64,000 bases of DNA from Rhodobacteraceae bacterium EL53. Lineage in GTDB: Bacteria; Pseudomonadota; Alphaproteobacteria; Rhodobacterales; Rhodobacteraceae. Of the stretch, positions 55,474 to 64,000 are shown piece after piece. The number at the start of each line of letters is the position of its first letter. Within the stretch, counting starts at the first letter, position 1. Location of the stretch: NCBI GenBank assembly GCA_900313015.1, contig OMPR01000002.1, forward strand, positions 553 through 64,552, given 5' to 3'. Made by a program: the position numbers and the translations under genes. The notes beneath the pieces were generated by a model that did no database searches, was not told the DNA's origin, and worked only from the letters and a program-made list of their open reading frames with translations.

Positions 55474-56468
55474 GATGACCTCGCTGTTAGTAAGTGTTTT
55501 CCGCAAGCAGTTGTATTTGTTTTTTCTGATCAGATTGTTCGGCAAAGAAGCACTCATTGGTCTCCCGGGTCGCTTGTATTTTTGGAACAAGAAACGCCCC
55601 ATCTCGGTGATTGCCGATTAAAGTTCAGGCTTGCAGATATCGCCACGCCACAGTGTGGTGTTACGCAGTCAGGACCCTAAAAAAATTATTTGGGGTATAC
55701 AATAATAATTTTTCTCAACCTCAGAGCACGTTTTTTGTTGGCAGTGACGATGGGCAAAGGGACATGTCGCTGGTGTCATGAACCACTCCAGCTTTTTAAG
55801 AGGCTCCAAATCGAAGAAGGAGTGGAGCCATAGCAAGAGACATCAGAGCAAACTGCCATTGGCCCGAGACACGCGTGAGAGAGGGCGCTCACTGTTGGCA
55901 GGTCGCCAAACCAAGCGAGGAATCCGACCTGCGCTTTGTTGGCCTGAAATTTGATATCGACCTGAGCATCGAAGCGGACCTGCGCGTATTTTAATCGGCC
56001 TGGAGGGGCATTCTTTTTCGGGGCGAGATCGCTGCGGAGCACATCACAATTTCAGGCTAGGACTTCATAGCACGCACGATATCCAAATGGCTTGCACGTT
56101 GTACCTTTGCCGAGGCCACCCAGAATGCTCTCGCTGACCAAACGTGGGAAGCCCGCACTTGCAACTTTACAAATTGACAAGGCTTCGCAAAAGCGGACAT
56201 GGAACGAACGGTAGCTTTGTCCGCATTCCGATCATTCAAACAGACTAAGTGGCGGACCTACGGCGAACGTCCGCTTCGGCTGGCTGCTGAGCAGTATTTT
56301 GCAAATCGCGCGAACGGCCCAAAGCTGCCGCAAGCCGACCCCATTTTTGCCGCGACGCAGAGCCACTAAACCTGACATTCGACGCACAGCGCAGCATTTC
56401 CGGTATTCGGAGGTCTGCAGTGTGGACAAAGCTTCCGCTGAAGGAATGCCTCCTATTGGGAAAGACAA
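55474..56468. other. 1-kb gene-poor region upstream of the peptide-transporter operon
   Basis: It must contain the promoter of the solute-binding-protein gene. An AT-rich stretch near 55678-55720 includes GTATAC within TTGGGGTATACAATAATAAT, a possible promoter or operator. Further right, around 56210-56310, are repeated GCGGAC/GTCCGC words in the style of dispersed intergenic repeats. No gene is supported. Confidence 0.4.
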
Positions 56469-57891
56469 TCATGCTGACACTTCCCACGAAGCGGGCTGTT
56501 TCTTCACGAGTTTCCACATTGCTGCAAGCGCCAGAACGCCAAAAGGCAAACAGGCAAGGAACACCCATTTGGCAACGTCTACTGCCTCCTGAGTCGTATT
56601 CATGGAAACAAAGCCAGACGCGTTTGCGACGATCCCGATATAGGCAGCCTCTAAAGCGTATCCTAATCTCTGAACGGTAGGCATCGCGCCCGAAATGCGT
56701 TGCACTTCACCCGGTTGCGCCAGCGATGTCGTGCGCCGAAGAATGAAGGTCCAGGCTAAACCCGGCGCCATCCATTGCGGCAAATACCGAGATCAGCCAG
56801 ACAGGCCCATTGGGAACTGAATAGAGAAACCCTGCGATGCTCAAAACAACCAGCGTGATTCCGGCGGCGATCATCTGACAGTCAAATCGTTCGGGCGACC
56901 CGCTTACAAGGACCGCTGCAATCGACCAACCGATGGAGGAACAGGCAATGATATAGCCTGCAGCCAATGCAGAAACACTGTGAATGGCGATCACCAGCAA
57001 CGGGCCAAAAGCGGCCAGAGCGACGGTGGCGATGGACAATGACAAGATCATCAGAAGAGCGGCCCCCGTTGTTGTGCTCAGTCCGAACGGGTGGATCGGC
57101 AGCAACCTGTCTGGCACGGCACGGCCATCAAGGCGAAGGAAATAGACTAGACACAACAGGCCCGTTACCACCAGAAGCGAGGTCTTCAACGGTCTGACTT
57201 CAATGCCCCCCGAGGACACCAACAGGACCGCCAGGCACAACAAGGCGAGCCGCCGCATGGGAAACTTACCGGGGGCCGCGGTTTGAGCGGCAACCTGTTT
57301 CGGTCGCAGGGCAATCCAGATAGCCAATCCGAAGGCCTGAAGCGCGAAGAAGCCGAAGCCCCAGCGCCATGTGGCATATTCCACAAAGACGCCGCCAATC
57401 AGGGGGCCGAGAAACGCTGAAATGCCCCAGAAGGTCGACACCACGGCCATAGCCCGCGCCGTATAGCGGCGTGGGAAAATCACCCCCACAGCCACGAAGG
57501 CCATAGCAGTAAGCCCACCACCACCCAGCCCCTGCATGGTGCGTCCAACCAGTATTAGCTCCATCGAAGGGCTGACGGCGCTCAGAAGGCACCCAATCCC
57601 AAATAGTGCAGACGCAACGCTCATGGGCCCTCGCAGCCCATGTCGCATCGTCATCAATGCACTCGGGGCACCAGCCACGACGGACGCGATCTCATAAAGC
57701 GACACCGACCATCCGACCAACGCAGCCCCGCCAACGTCGGGGACAATCGAGGGGAGCATGGTGGCAACAATGAGCCCGTCGGCTGCATGCAACCAGACGG
57801 CAAGGCAAACCAGTGCCAGAGACGACGCACAAGAGCTCGTCAGGAACTCTCGCCATGATACAAAACTGTCAGCATCAATTACCGCCATCAT
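56469..57891 (-). pseudogene. MFS drug-exporter-like gene broken by a frameshift
   Basis: The first frame (57891-56707, 394 residues) is an MFS transporter with a good AGGAGG site: VCLAVWLHAADGLIVATMLP, VGRTMQGLGGGGLTAMAFVA and WGISAFLGPLIGGVFVEYAT are typical of 14-helix-type exporters. At about 56755 it passes from GAGFSL into an unrelated tail and stops. The conserved continuation (GLAWTFILRRTTSLAQPGE, then a last membrane helix VFLACLPFGVLALAAMWKLV) is in another frame, ending at 56469. Either the gene is dead or truncated, or there is a sequence error. A MerR-type dyad precedes it. Confidence 0.75.
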
Positions 57892-57925
57892 TACCTCCTA
57901 CGCTTTGACAGCCTCCCTGAGGCAT

Positions 57926-57943
57926 CCTCTACCTAAGTTGAGG
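57926..57943. promoter_or_regulatory. MerR-type operator dyad upstream of the MFS gene
   Basis: CCTCTAC-CTAA-GTTGAGG: two 7-bp arms matching at six of seven positions, with a 4-bp centre. This is the shape of MerR/SoxR-family operators, which lie between -35 and -10 in long-spacer promoters. It is about 35 bp upstream of the exporter start. No MerR gene is seen next to it. Confidence 0.5.
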
Positions 57944-58218
57944 TAAAGGGAAAAATTCAATAACAGAGGATTGTTTCCATCAGAGACATCAACTGCCGCA
58001 ACGGCGCATGCACTCTCGTTGTGGTGTAAGGTGAAAAGCTAACTTTGGCGCCAGGTGCTGAATTGGTCTCAAAGCCGACTGGCGGGTTTGCAGCACCTGA
58101 TTATACACCAAAAGTCCACCGCCAGTGGTCTGATCTGCCACGCCGGATGCCCCCGCCCCCTCCCAGCCAAAAGCTGACGTTCACTTGATCTCAAGTGGTG
58201 GCGACTCTCCTGTCGAAT
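57944..58218. other. Spacer with no supported gene
   Basis: About 275 bp after the MerR-type dyad. A divergent regulator gene would be expected here but no helix-turn-helix coding sequence is visible. Confidence 0.35.
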
Positions 58219-58515
58219 TCAAGCCGCGCGTCGCCAACCAATTTCTCGTTGGGATACAGGATCTAAGCTTGAAAGCAGATCTTCTTGCAGGGCCTCATCT
58301 CGGCCCAGATGCCAACTGTTCCCATTATGAATAATCGGGCAAACCATCAACTTGGGGAGGGCGGCTATCTGCGCCTCAGCTTCCGAGCTTTTCAGTAAGT
58401 GGATGAGTGAGGGGTCGTCATTTCATTTTCGATCCACGTGTCGATCTCAGAACTTTACAACCAGTCGGCCAACTCCGCTTCGCTCGTCGTCAGAGACCAC
58501 TCGAGCCGTTTGAAC
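58219..58515 (-). pseudogene. Decayed coding remnant of unknown family
   Basis: A minus-strand frame reads DDPSLIHLLKSSEAEAQIAA, then LPKLMVCPIIHNGNSWHLGR, and ends at a TGA (58219). The composition is protein-like, but it has no start codon and stops lie just upstream. An adjoining frame gives LTTSEAELADWL, a stop, then SSEIDTWIENEM. It is probably the tail of a dead gene. I do not recognise the family. Confidence 0.3.
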
Positions 58516-59055
58516 CCGTTGCTAAGTCGGGGCGATTATAAGCGACGCACCTAAATCAAGCTTACTGTACCAAGCCGAGCATACCCCCAATTTGACGCGT
58601 CCTTTGCCCCAGTAAAAGTTGGTAATTGCCGCCTCGTTTCGATGGGCGAATCGTATAAATTTGCATCAGTGTGCTTCCAGACCAAATCAGGTTCGCATCG
58701 CACTAAAGTGTTTAGCACTTTGCGTTTTTACCTAAATCACACTTGGGAAACGCAGAATTTCCAAATGCGCAGCAATCAAGAAATGGTCGCATTAACAGTT
58801 AATTTAGCAAGTTTTTTGCCTTCGCAATTGTACCCAAGTAAAGGTGCGGGTCATCTCAAAACAAGAAAACAGGAGAAAACGCTTCAAATCCTTGTAAGGT
58901 GAGCCTCTTTTGGGGGTGGCGTGAAATTTCACGGAGCCCCCGTTTGTATAAAAGGGTGGCGCGTGAAACTTCTATTCCCAGCTGGAAAAACTGTACTTTC
59001 TTATCATGCGCAATGGTCCCATCTCTTCGCGTCATGGGGCGAGCCCTCATATAGA
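58516..59055. other. Upstream region of the giant RTX gene
   Basis: About 540 bp with no other supported gene. It should carry the promoter of the RTX gene. In-frame GTG codons at 58921 and 58963 are open into the RTX frame and are alternative starts; the first has GGGGGTGGC just upstream. Confidence 0.4.
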
Positions 59056-62000
59056 ATGGACTTCAATTTTTCTTTCGGAAGATTTGGCTCCGACCTCTTG
59101 ATTGGCGGAATAGGCCGAGACTTTATTTTTGGCGGTTTCGGAAATGATAGAATTCGTGCAGGAGCAGAGGCTGACCGGGTCTTTGGTGGCACAGGAAACG
59201 ATCGCATTTGGGGCAACAGCGGCAACGACAGGCTTTTTGGCAATAGCGGGCACGACCGGATATGCGGCGGCTCCGGGTCAGATTATGTGCGCGGCGGGTC
59301 GGGGAACGATCGGTTGTGGGGCAACAGCGGCAACGACAAACTTTATGGCGATAGCGGGCACGACCGGATTTGGGGCGGCTCCGGGTCAGATTATGTGCGC
59401 GGCGGGTCGGGGAACGATCGGTTGTGGGGCAACAGCGGCAACGACAAACTTTATGGCGATAGCGGGCACGACCGGATTTGGGCTGGTTCCGGATCGGACT
59501 ACGTGCGTGGTGGATCGGGCAACGACCGAATTTGGGGCAACAAGGGCAACGACATTCTTCACGGCGACCAAGGGCGCGATCGGCTTTATGGTGGGCGCGA
59601 TGATGACGTCCTGAACGGTGGCTCCGGAAACGATTTCCTACACGGTGGGACCGGGTATGACGTTGCGGTGTTCACAGGGGCAATCGAGAATTATACAATC
59701 ACCCAACGAACAGAATTTGAATGGTTGGTTGTAGGGCGGGACGGTCGAGACGTTGTGCGTCACGTCGAAATGCTGAAGTTTGACGACGCTCAGTTGTCGC
59801 TCGTTTCTGCAAACAGAGACCCTGTCATTCTGCCGCAAACAGCAAATACCGATGAAGATACACCGCTTGAAATCGACACTTTGTTGGCTGGGGCTACAGA
59901 TCCTGATGGTGATACGCTGGAGACTACCAGTGTATTGGCAAGTGCTTCGGGGGGTTTGGTTTCGCTTACCGCCGATGGCAACGTGATATACAATCCTAAC
60001 GGTGCATTCGAGGCCTTAGCAGCGGGCGAAACGGCGTTGGATACGTTCGTCTTTACGGTGTCTGACGGCAACGGTGGCACTGATACCGAAACGGTTTCGG
60101 TCACCATCACCGGCACCAACGACCTACCGAGTGCGCAGAACGATTTTGCCAATGGCCTTGCGGGCGACAGCCTGACCCTCAACCTGACTGGTAACGACAG
60201 CGATCCGGACACAACGGACGATCTTACTATTGCTGCGCTCGACACCACGGGCACAACTGGCATTGTGATGCTGGGGGCAGACGGACACTCGGTAAGCTAT
60301 GATCCAAACGGCGGTTTTTCTGCGCTGCCAACAGGCGAAACCGCTGTGGACAGTTTCTCATACACCGTGACTGACGGGAATGGCGGTTTCGACACGGCCA
60401 CCGTCAGTGTAACGATCACCGGTACAAATGACGGCCCCTTTCCAGTTGATGGATTGGCAAGCGCAGAGAACATGGCGGTCGGATACACCGACTTGCAGGG
60501 CGACCAGATTGACGGCACCGATGGCAATGACGACACGATCTTTGGCAACGGTGGTGACGATAGGATCTACAGTGGGCTTGGCAACGACACCGTGGATGGC
60601 GGCGCCGGTGATGATCTTTTTCAAATTCGTCTTGCGGGACCGGGCATTGATACCGATGTCATCATTGGCGGCGAAACCGATGAAGACGGCGGTGGCGACT
60701 CCCTTGATGCGCACAGCGTGTTTCTCAATCTGACCCTGACACTGACCGGGGCCGAGGCTGGTACGCTTCAAGAAGGTGCACAGACAACCACTTTCTCTGA
60801 AATCGAACGGTTCATCTTTGGAGATGGGGATGACACTTTTTCTGGCGCGGGCTTTGACAGTGCGGTTTACGTCGACGGCAATGACGGCACCGACAGCATT
60901 GTAACGGGCAACGGCGACGACACCCTGATGGGTGGCTTTGGGCGCGACACGATCGACGCGGGCAATGGCAACAACCTCATTGACGGTGGCGATCAGGACG
61001 ACAGCATCACTAGCGGAGACGGCAATGATACTGTCGATGGGGGTGACAACAACGACACCATAAATAGTGGCGCTGGCGATGACAGCGTCCTTGGTGGATC
61101 TGGCGACGACAACATTACCACCGGCGCAGGCAGTGACACGGTGGATGGCGGCACCGGCAACAATACAATCAACACAGCCAGCGGCGTAGAGACAGCAGAC
61201 CCCAATGATGACCGGGATCTGGTGAATACCACCTCTGGTTACAACAGGATCACCACCGGCGAAGGCGCAGACACGATTAACTCTGGCGATGGCGAAGACA
61301 CCATCGATGCTGGGTCCGGCGACGATATTATCAACGCCGGCGGAGACGACGACAGTGTGCTGGGCGGTACGGGCAATGACAGTATTCTGGGCGGGGATGG
61401 GCAGAACACCATTCACGGCGGCGACGGCAACGATACGCTGGAAGGTGGCGCAGACACAGATGTTCTACGTGGCGGCGCGAACGATGATCTGATATCCGGG
61501 CGCGGCGGCGGGGATCGCATCGTGGACGACGCCGGAGACGACACGATTCATGGCAATGAAGGCAACGACTCGCTCTGGGGTGGTGTCGGTACCGACAGCC
61601 TGCTTGGCGGCGATGACCGTGACCAGATTGTTTATGGCGTGTCCACAGATGCATATGGCGACACGGTTGACGGCGGTACTGGTGGTGACGATGTCGACAC
61701 GCTGGATCTTTCGCGCTTTCAACAGCTGTTTCGGATCGTCGGTCAATTTCTGGACGCCGACGGCGATTCAACCTCGGGTACTGTTGAGTTCCTTGATGGT
61801 GACGAGGTATCCGGTCTGCTGGAATTCTCAGAAATTGAGCATATCCTGACGCCTGCACCGGTTGCCGTCGATGACTCCGCGTCCGTCGGCGAAAACGACA
61901 CCGTTGCCACTGAAATCAATCTGACAGACAACGATTACGAGCCGGATTTTGGCGACACCCTCAACATTGCGTCTGTCGACACAACCGGTACGGACGGATC

Positions 62001-64000
62001 GGTCACGATAAACATTGACGGCCAAACGGTAGACTATGATCCAAATGGCGCATTCGAGTGGCTGGGCGTTGGCGAATCCGCAATCGACACGTTCACCTAC
62101 ACGGTGCAAGACTTTGAAGGCTTTACAGACACCGCTACGGTTTCTGTAACAGTCACAGGGTCAAACGATCTGCCAATTGCTCTCGCAGATAGCGCGACAG
62201 TGGGCGAGGACGATACGTCACCCACCAATATCAACCTCACGAGCAATGATATCGACCCTGACGCGTCGGATGTGCTTGCCATCCAGTCGGTCGACACCAC
62301 CGGCACGCTGGGGACTGTGTCGATTAACGCGGACAATGCTTCCGTAGACTATGACCACAATGGTCTGTTTAACTATCTGGCCGTCGGTGAATTTGTAATC
62401 GACACTTTCACCTACACCGTGTCAGACGGCAACGGGGGCACAGACACAGAAACGGTCAGCGTCACTATTCACGGGGAAAACGACGCGCCAGTCGCGTACG
62501 ATTACCCAACATCAGTGAATCTAAGTGAGGGCGACGTTACGCAATTGTCGATGTCTTACAACGACATCGACCCCGACACATCGGATGTTGTTGAGATCCA
62601 GTCCATCAATACAACCGGCGTATTGGGCAATGTGACGATAAACCCTGACAGACGCGGGGCCACCTATGATGCCAATGGGGCGTTCGATTACCTGGGTGAA
62701 GGTGAAATAGGTAGTGAGACTTTCACCTATGTCGCGACGGACAATAATGGCGGAACGGACACCGCCAATGTTCTCATCACAATCTTCGGTACCAATGATG
62801 GGCCGACCGCGGTGGATGACACCGGTTCGGGCAACGAGACAGGTGCCATCAACATTGACCTCACCGGCAATGACACCGATCCCGAGGTGGCAGATGATCT
62901 TGAGATCCTTTCCATCAATACAACAGGCACACTGGGGTCGGTCACGATAAATGCGGACAATGACTCTGTCACCTATGACCCGAATTCTGCCTTTATTGAC
63001 CTGTTAGCTGGTGAAACAGCGGTCGATACCTTCACATATACGATCTCAGACGGGAACGGCGGAACAGACACCGCAACCGTAAGCGTGACATTGCATGGTG
63101 TTGATCCCGATCCTGTCGACGGGTTGGAGACCGGTGAACTCATGGAGGTGGGTTATACCGATCTGCAGGGCGACCAGATAGACGGGCCTGATGGTCTGAA
63201 CGACATTATCTTTGGCAATGGGGGCGACGATACAATCGCAAGCGGTAGGGGCCGTGATACCGTTTATGGGGGCGCAGGGGATGATCGTTTCCTGATCGTG
63301 CCAGATGGAACGGGCATCGACGCGGACCAGATCATCGGCGGTGAAACCGATGAGGACGGCGGCGGCGACACGCTGGATGCAAGCGCTGATTCCCGCAATC
63401 TCAGAATCACTCTGACAGGATCAGAACAGGGCACGCTGACGGCTGGTGCCCAAGTTACAACCTTTGAAGAGATAGAGCGATTTATCATGGGTGTAGGAGA
63501 TGATGATTTCAACGCGCGGACCTCCTTGGATAGCCTCTACATCGATGCAGGCGATGGCGATAACGACATTTCTACCGGCTTTGGCAATGACACGATCATC
63601 GCCGGCGATGGCAACGGCATTGGCGAAAGCGACTTCCGCTCTGAGGGCGGCAACAATTTCATTCAGACTGGTGCAGGCGACTCTACTGTGGACACCGGTG
63701 ATGGAAACGACACCGTTATGACGGCCTCGGGAGACGATCGCATCACCACGGGTGGTGGTGACGACAGCATTGTGGGTCTCGCCGGGCTTGACGTCCTCCG
63801 ATCCGGCGACGGAAATGACACCATCAACGGCGGAAATGAGGGAAGTTACATTTTTTCCTCTGACGACTTCGCGTTTTCTGCCGATGACAAGGACTTGATC
63901 ACCGCGGGCCGCGGCGACGATACAATCTTTAGCGGTTGGGATAATGACACGATCATGTCCGGATCGGGCCATGACTATATCGAGGCAGGCGAAGGCAATG
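59056..64000 (+). CDS. Giant RTX / cadherin-like repeat protein (runs off right edge)
   Basis: The frame is open without a stop from the ATG at 59056 to the window end (at least 1,648 residues). I chose this ATG because MDFNFSFGRFGSDLLIGG resembles the start of other roseobacter RTX proteins; GTG at 58963 or 58921 are alternatives. The order is RTX nonapeptides (59070-59660, GGxGxDxxx type), two cadherin-like/VCBS-type Ig domains (about 59810-60430, ending VTITGTND), an RTX block (60450-61700), four more Ig-like domains (61860-63110), then RTX again (63120 on). RTX motifs bind calcium outside the cell. No export signal is visible; a type I signal would be at the missing C-terminus. It is probably a surface adhesin or biofilm protein. 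Confidence 0.88.
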   Translation, partial: MDFNFSFGRFGSDLLIGGIGRDFIFGGFGNDRIRAGAEADRVFGGTGNDRIWGNSGNDRLFGNSGHDRICGGSGSDYVRGGSGNDRLWGNSGNDKLYGDSGHDRIWGGSGSDYVRGGSGNDRLWGNSGNDKLYGDSGHDRIWAGSGSDYVRGGSGNDRIWGNKGNDILHGDQGRDRLYGGRDDDVLNGGSGNDFLHGGTGYDVAVFTGAIENYTITQRTEFEWLVVGRDGRDVVRHVEMLKFDDAQLSLVSANRDPVILPQTANTDEDTPLEIDTLLAGATDPDGDTLETTSVLASASGGLVSLTADGNVIYNPNGAFEALAAGETALDTFVFTVSDGNGGTDTETVSVTITGTNDLPSAQNDFANGLAGDSLTLNLTGNDSDPDTTDDLTIAALDTTGTTGIVMLGADGHSVSYDPNGGFSALPTGETAVDSFSYTVTDGNGGFDTATVSVTITGTNDGPFPVDGLASAENMAVGYTDLQGDQIDGTDGNDDTIFGNGGDDRIYSGLGNDTVDGGAGDDLFQIRLAGPGIDTDVIIGGETDEDGGGDSLDAHSVFLNLTLTLTGAEAGTLQEGAQTTTFSEIERFIFGDGDDTFSGAGFDSAVYVDGNDGTDSIVTGNGDDTLMGGFGRDTIDAGNGNNLIDGGDQDDSITSGDGNDTVDGGDNNDTINSGAGDDSVLGGSGDDNITTGAGSDTVDGGTGNNTINTASGVETADPNDDRDLVNTTSGYNRITTGEGADTINSGDGEDTIDAGSGDDIINAGGDDDSVLGGTGNDSILGGDGQNTIHGGDGNDTLEGGADTDVLRGGANDDLISGRGGGDRIVDDAGDDTIHGNEGNDSLWGGVGTDSLLGGDDRDQIVYGVSTDAYGDTVDGGTGGDDVDTLDLSRFQQLFRIVGQFLDADGDSTSGTVEFLDGDEVSGLLEFSEIEHILTPAPVAVDDSASVGENDTVATEINLTDNDYEPDFGDTLNIASVDTTGTDGSVTINIDGQTVDYDPNGAFEWLGVGESAIDTFTYTVQDFEGFTDTATVSVTVTGSNDLPIALADSATVGEDDTSPTNINLTSNDIDPDASDVLAIQSVDTTGTLGTVSINADNASVDYDHNGLFNYLAVGEFVIDTFTYTVSDGNGGTDTETVSVTIHGENDAPVAYDYPTSVNLSEGDVTQLSMSYNDIDPDTSDVVEIQSINTTGVLGNVTINPDRRGATYDANGAFDYLGEGEIGSETFTYVATDNNGGTDTANVLITIFGTNDGPTAVDDTGSGNETGAINIDLTGNDTDPEVADDLEILSINTTGTLGSVTINADNDSVTYDPNSAFIDLLAGETAVDTFTYTISDGNGGTDTATVSVTLHGVDPDPVDGLETGELMEVGYTDLQGDQIDGPDGLNDIIFGNGGDDTIASGRGRDTVYGGAGDDRFLIVPDGTGIDADQIIGGETDEDGGGDTLDASADSRNLRITLTGSEQGTLTAGAQVTTFEEIERFIMGVGDDDFNARTSLDSLYIDAGDGDNDISTGFGNDTIIAGDGNGIGESDFRSEGGNNFIQTGAGDSTVDTGDGNDTVMTASGDDRITTGGGDDSIVGLAGLDVLRSGDGNDTINGGNEGSYIFSSDDFAFSADDKDLITAGRGDDTIFSGWDNDTIMSGSGHDYIEAGEGN
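59135..59566 (+). repeat. 108-bp tandem repeats within the RTX gene
   Basis: The word ATAGCGGGCACGACCGG begins at 59243, 59351 and 59459, a 108-bp period (36 residues, four RTX nonapeptides). The first two full units are almost identical in DNA, the outer ones more diverged. Such recent in-frame duplication changes the calcium-binding stalk length without breaking the frame. Confidence 0.85.

Noticed and set aside
59135-59566. CRISPR-like regular repeats
   Set aside because: The units are contiguous 108-bp coding repeats with no unique spacers, in frame within the RTX gene.
60358-61416. 352-residue minus-strand open frame rich in VVAGAxID-like repeats
   Set aside because: It is the complement of the RTX repeats; biased codon use keeps the antisense frame open. 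The plus-strand frame has clear calcium-binding motifs.

Overview
The window looks like part of a chromosome from a marine alphaproteobacterium of the Rhodobacterales (Roseobacter group). This is an inference from protein families and gene order: TRAP transporters, a GcvT-fused dimethylglycine/sarcosine dehydrogenase-like enzyme, a non-pyrrolysine MttB homologue, a hydantoinase pair, a motB-flgE-flgK-flgL-flgI block and giant RTX/VCBS proteins with a dedicated type I exporter. No rRNA, tRNA or CRISPR array was seen.

Layout. (1) 1-5846, minus strand: an operon of two half ABC exporters, an HlyD-type adaptor and the N-terminus of a VCBS-repeat secreted protein that runs off the left edge. (2) 6180-6450: a decayed IS5-type transposase. 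(3) 6577-13448: a 3-dehydroshikimate dehydratase-like fusion enzyme, a complete TRAP transporter (dctM, dctQ, dctP), a Gfo/Idh/MocA dehydrogenase and a divergent GntR/FCD regulator, probably a quinate/shikimate-type catabolic operon. (4) 14124-24530: an unusual block. A SARP/BTAD-TPR regulator faces an operon of YcaO protein, animal-type heme peroxidase and an unknown 244-residue protein. Divergent from that operon are two very large multi-enzyme proteins: SGNH hydrolase + peptidoglycan amidase + M15 peptidase, and trypsin-like protease + EEP nuclease/phosphatase + lysozyme-like domain. The divergent promoter region carries five TGTGA/TCACA half-sites at 11-bp spacing, the layout expected for SARP operators. 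This is my candidate for an undescribed system. (5) 25354-31195: flgI, flgL, flgK, flgE and motB, minus strand, then a frameshifted PAS-like remnant. (6) 31811-45206: catabolic genes (hyuA, hyuB, PLP aminotransferase, Asp/Glu-racemase-family enzyme; MttB-like and PrpD-like; LysR; GcvT-fused oxidoreductase; class V aminotransferase), consistent with use of an N-methylated or cyclic amide nitrogen compound. (7) 46714-47954: a small ankyrin protein and a membrane protein among gene-poor DNA. (8) 48311-55473: an oligopeptide-type ABC transporter operon with an XRE-cupin regulator and an M24 peptidase. (9) 56469-57943: a frameshifted MFS exporter behind a MerR-type dyad. (10) 59056-64000, plus strand: a giant RTX/cadherin-like protein that runs off the right edge.

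How they work together. Regions 3, 6 and 8 are import-plus-catabolism units, each with its own regulator. Regions 1 and 10 are secretion and surface-protein units. Region 4 combines hydrolases aimed at peptidoglycan, protein and nucleic acid or phosphoesters with a peroxidase and a peptide-modifying enzyme family under a dedicated regulator, which suggests a conflict or lysis role. None of the region 4 proteins shows a signal peptide. Decayed insertion-sequence and gene fragments (near 6.2, 13.9, 24.6-25.3, 31.5, 45.2-46.7, 55.6-56.4 and 58.2 kb) mark the boundaries between blocks.
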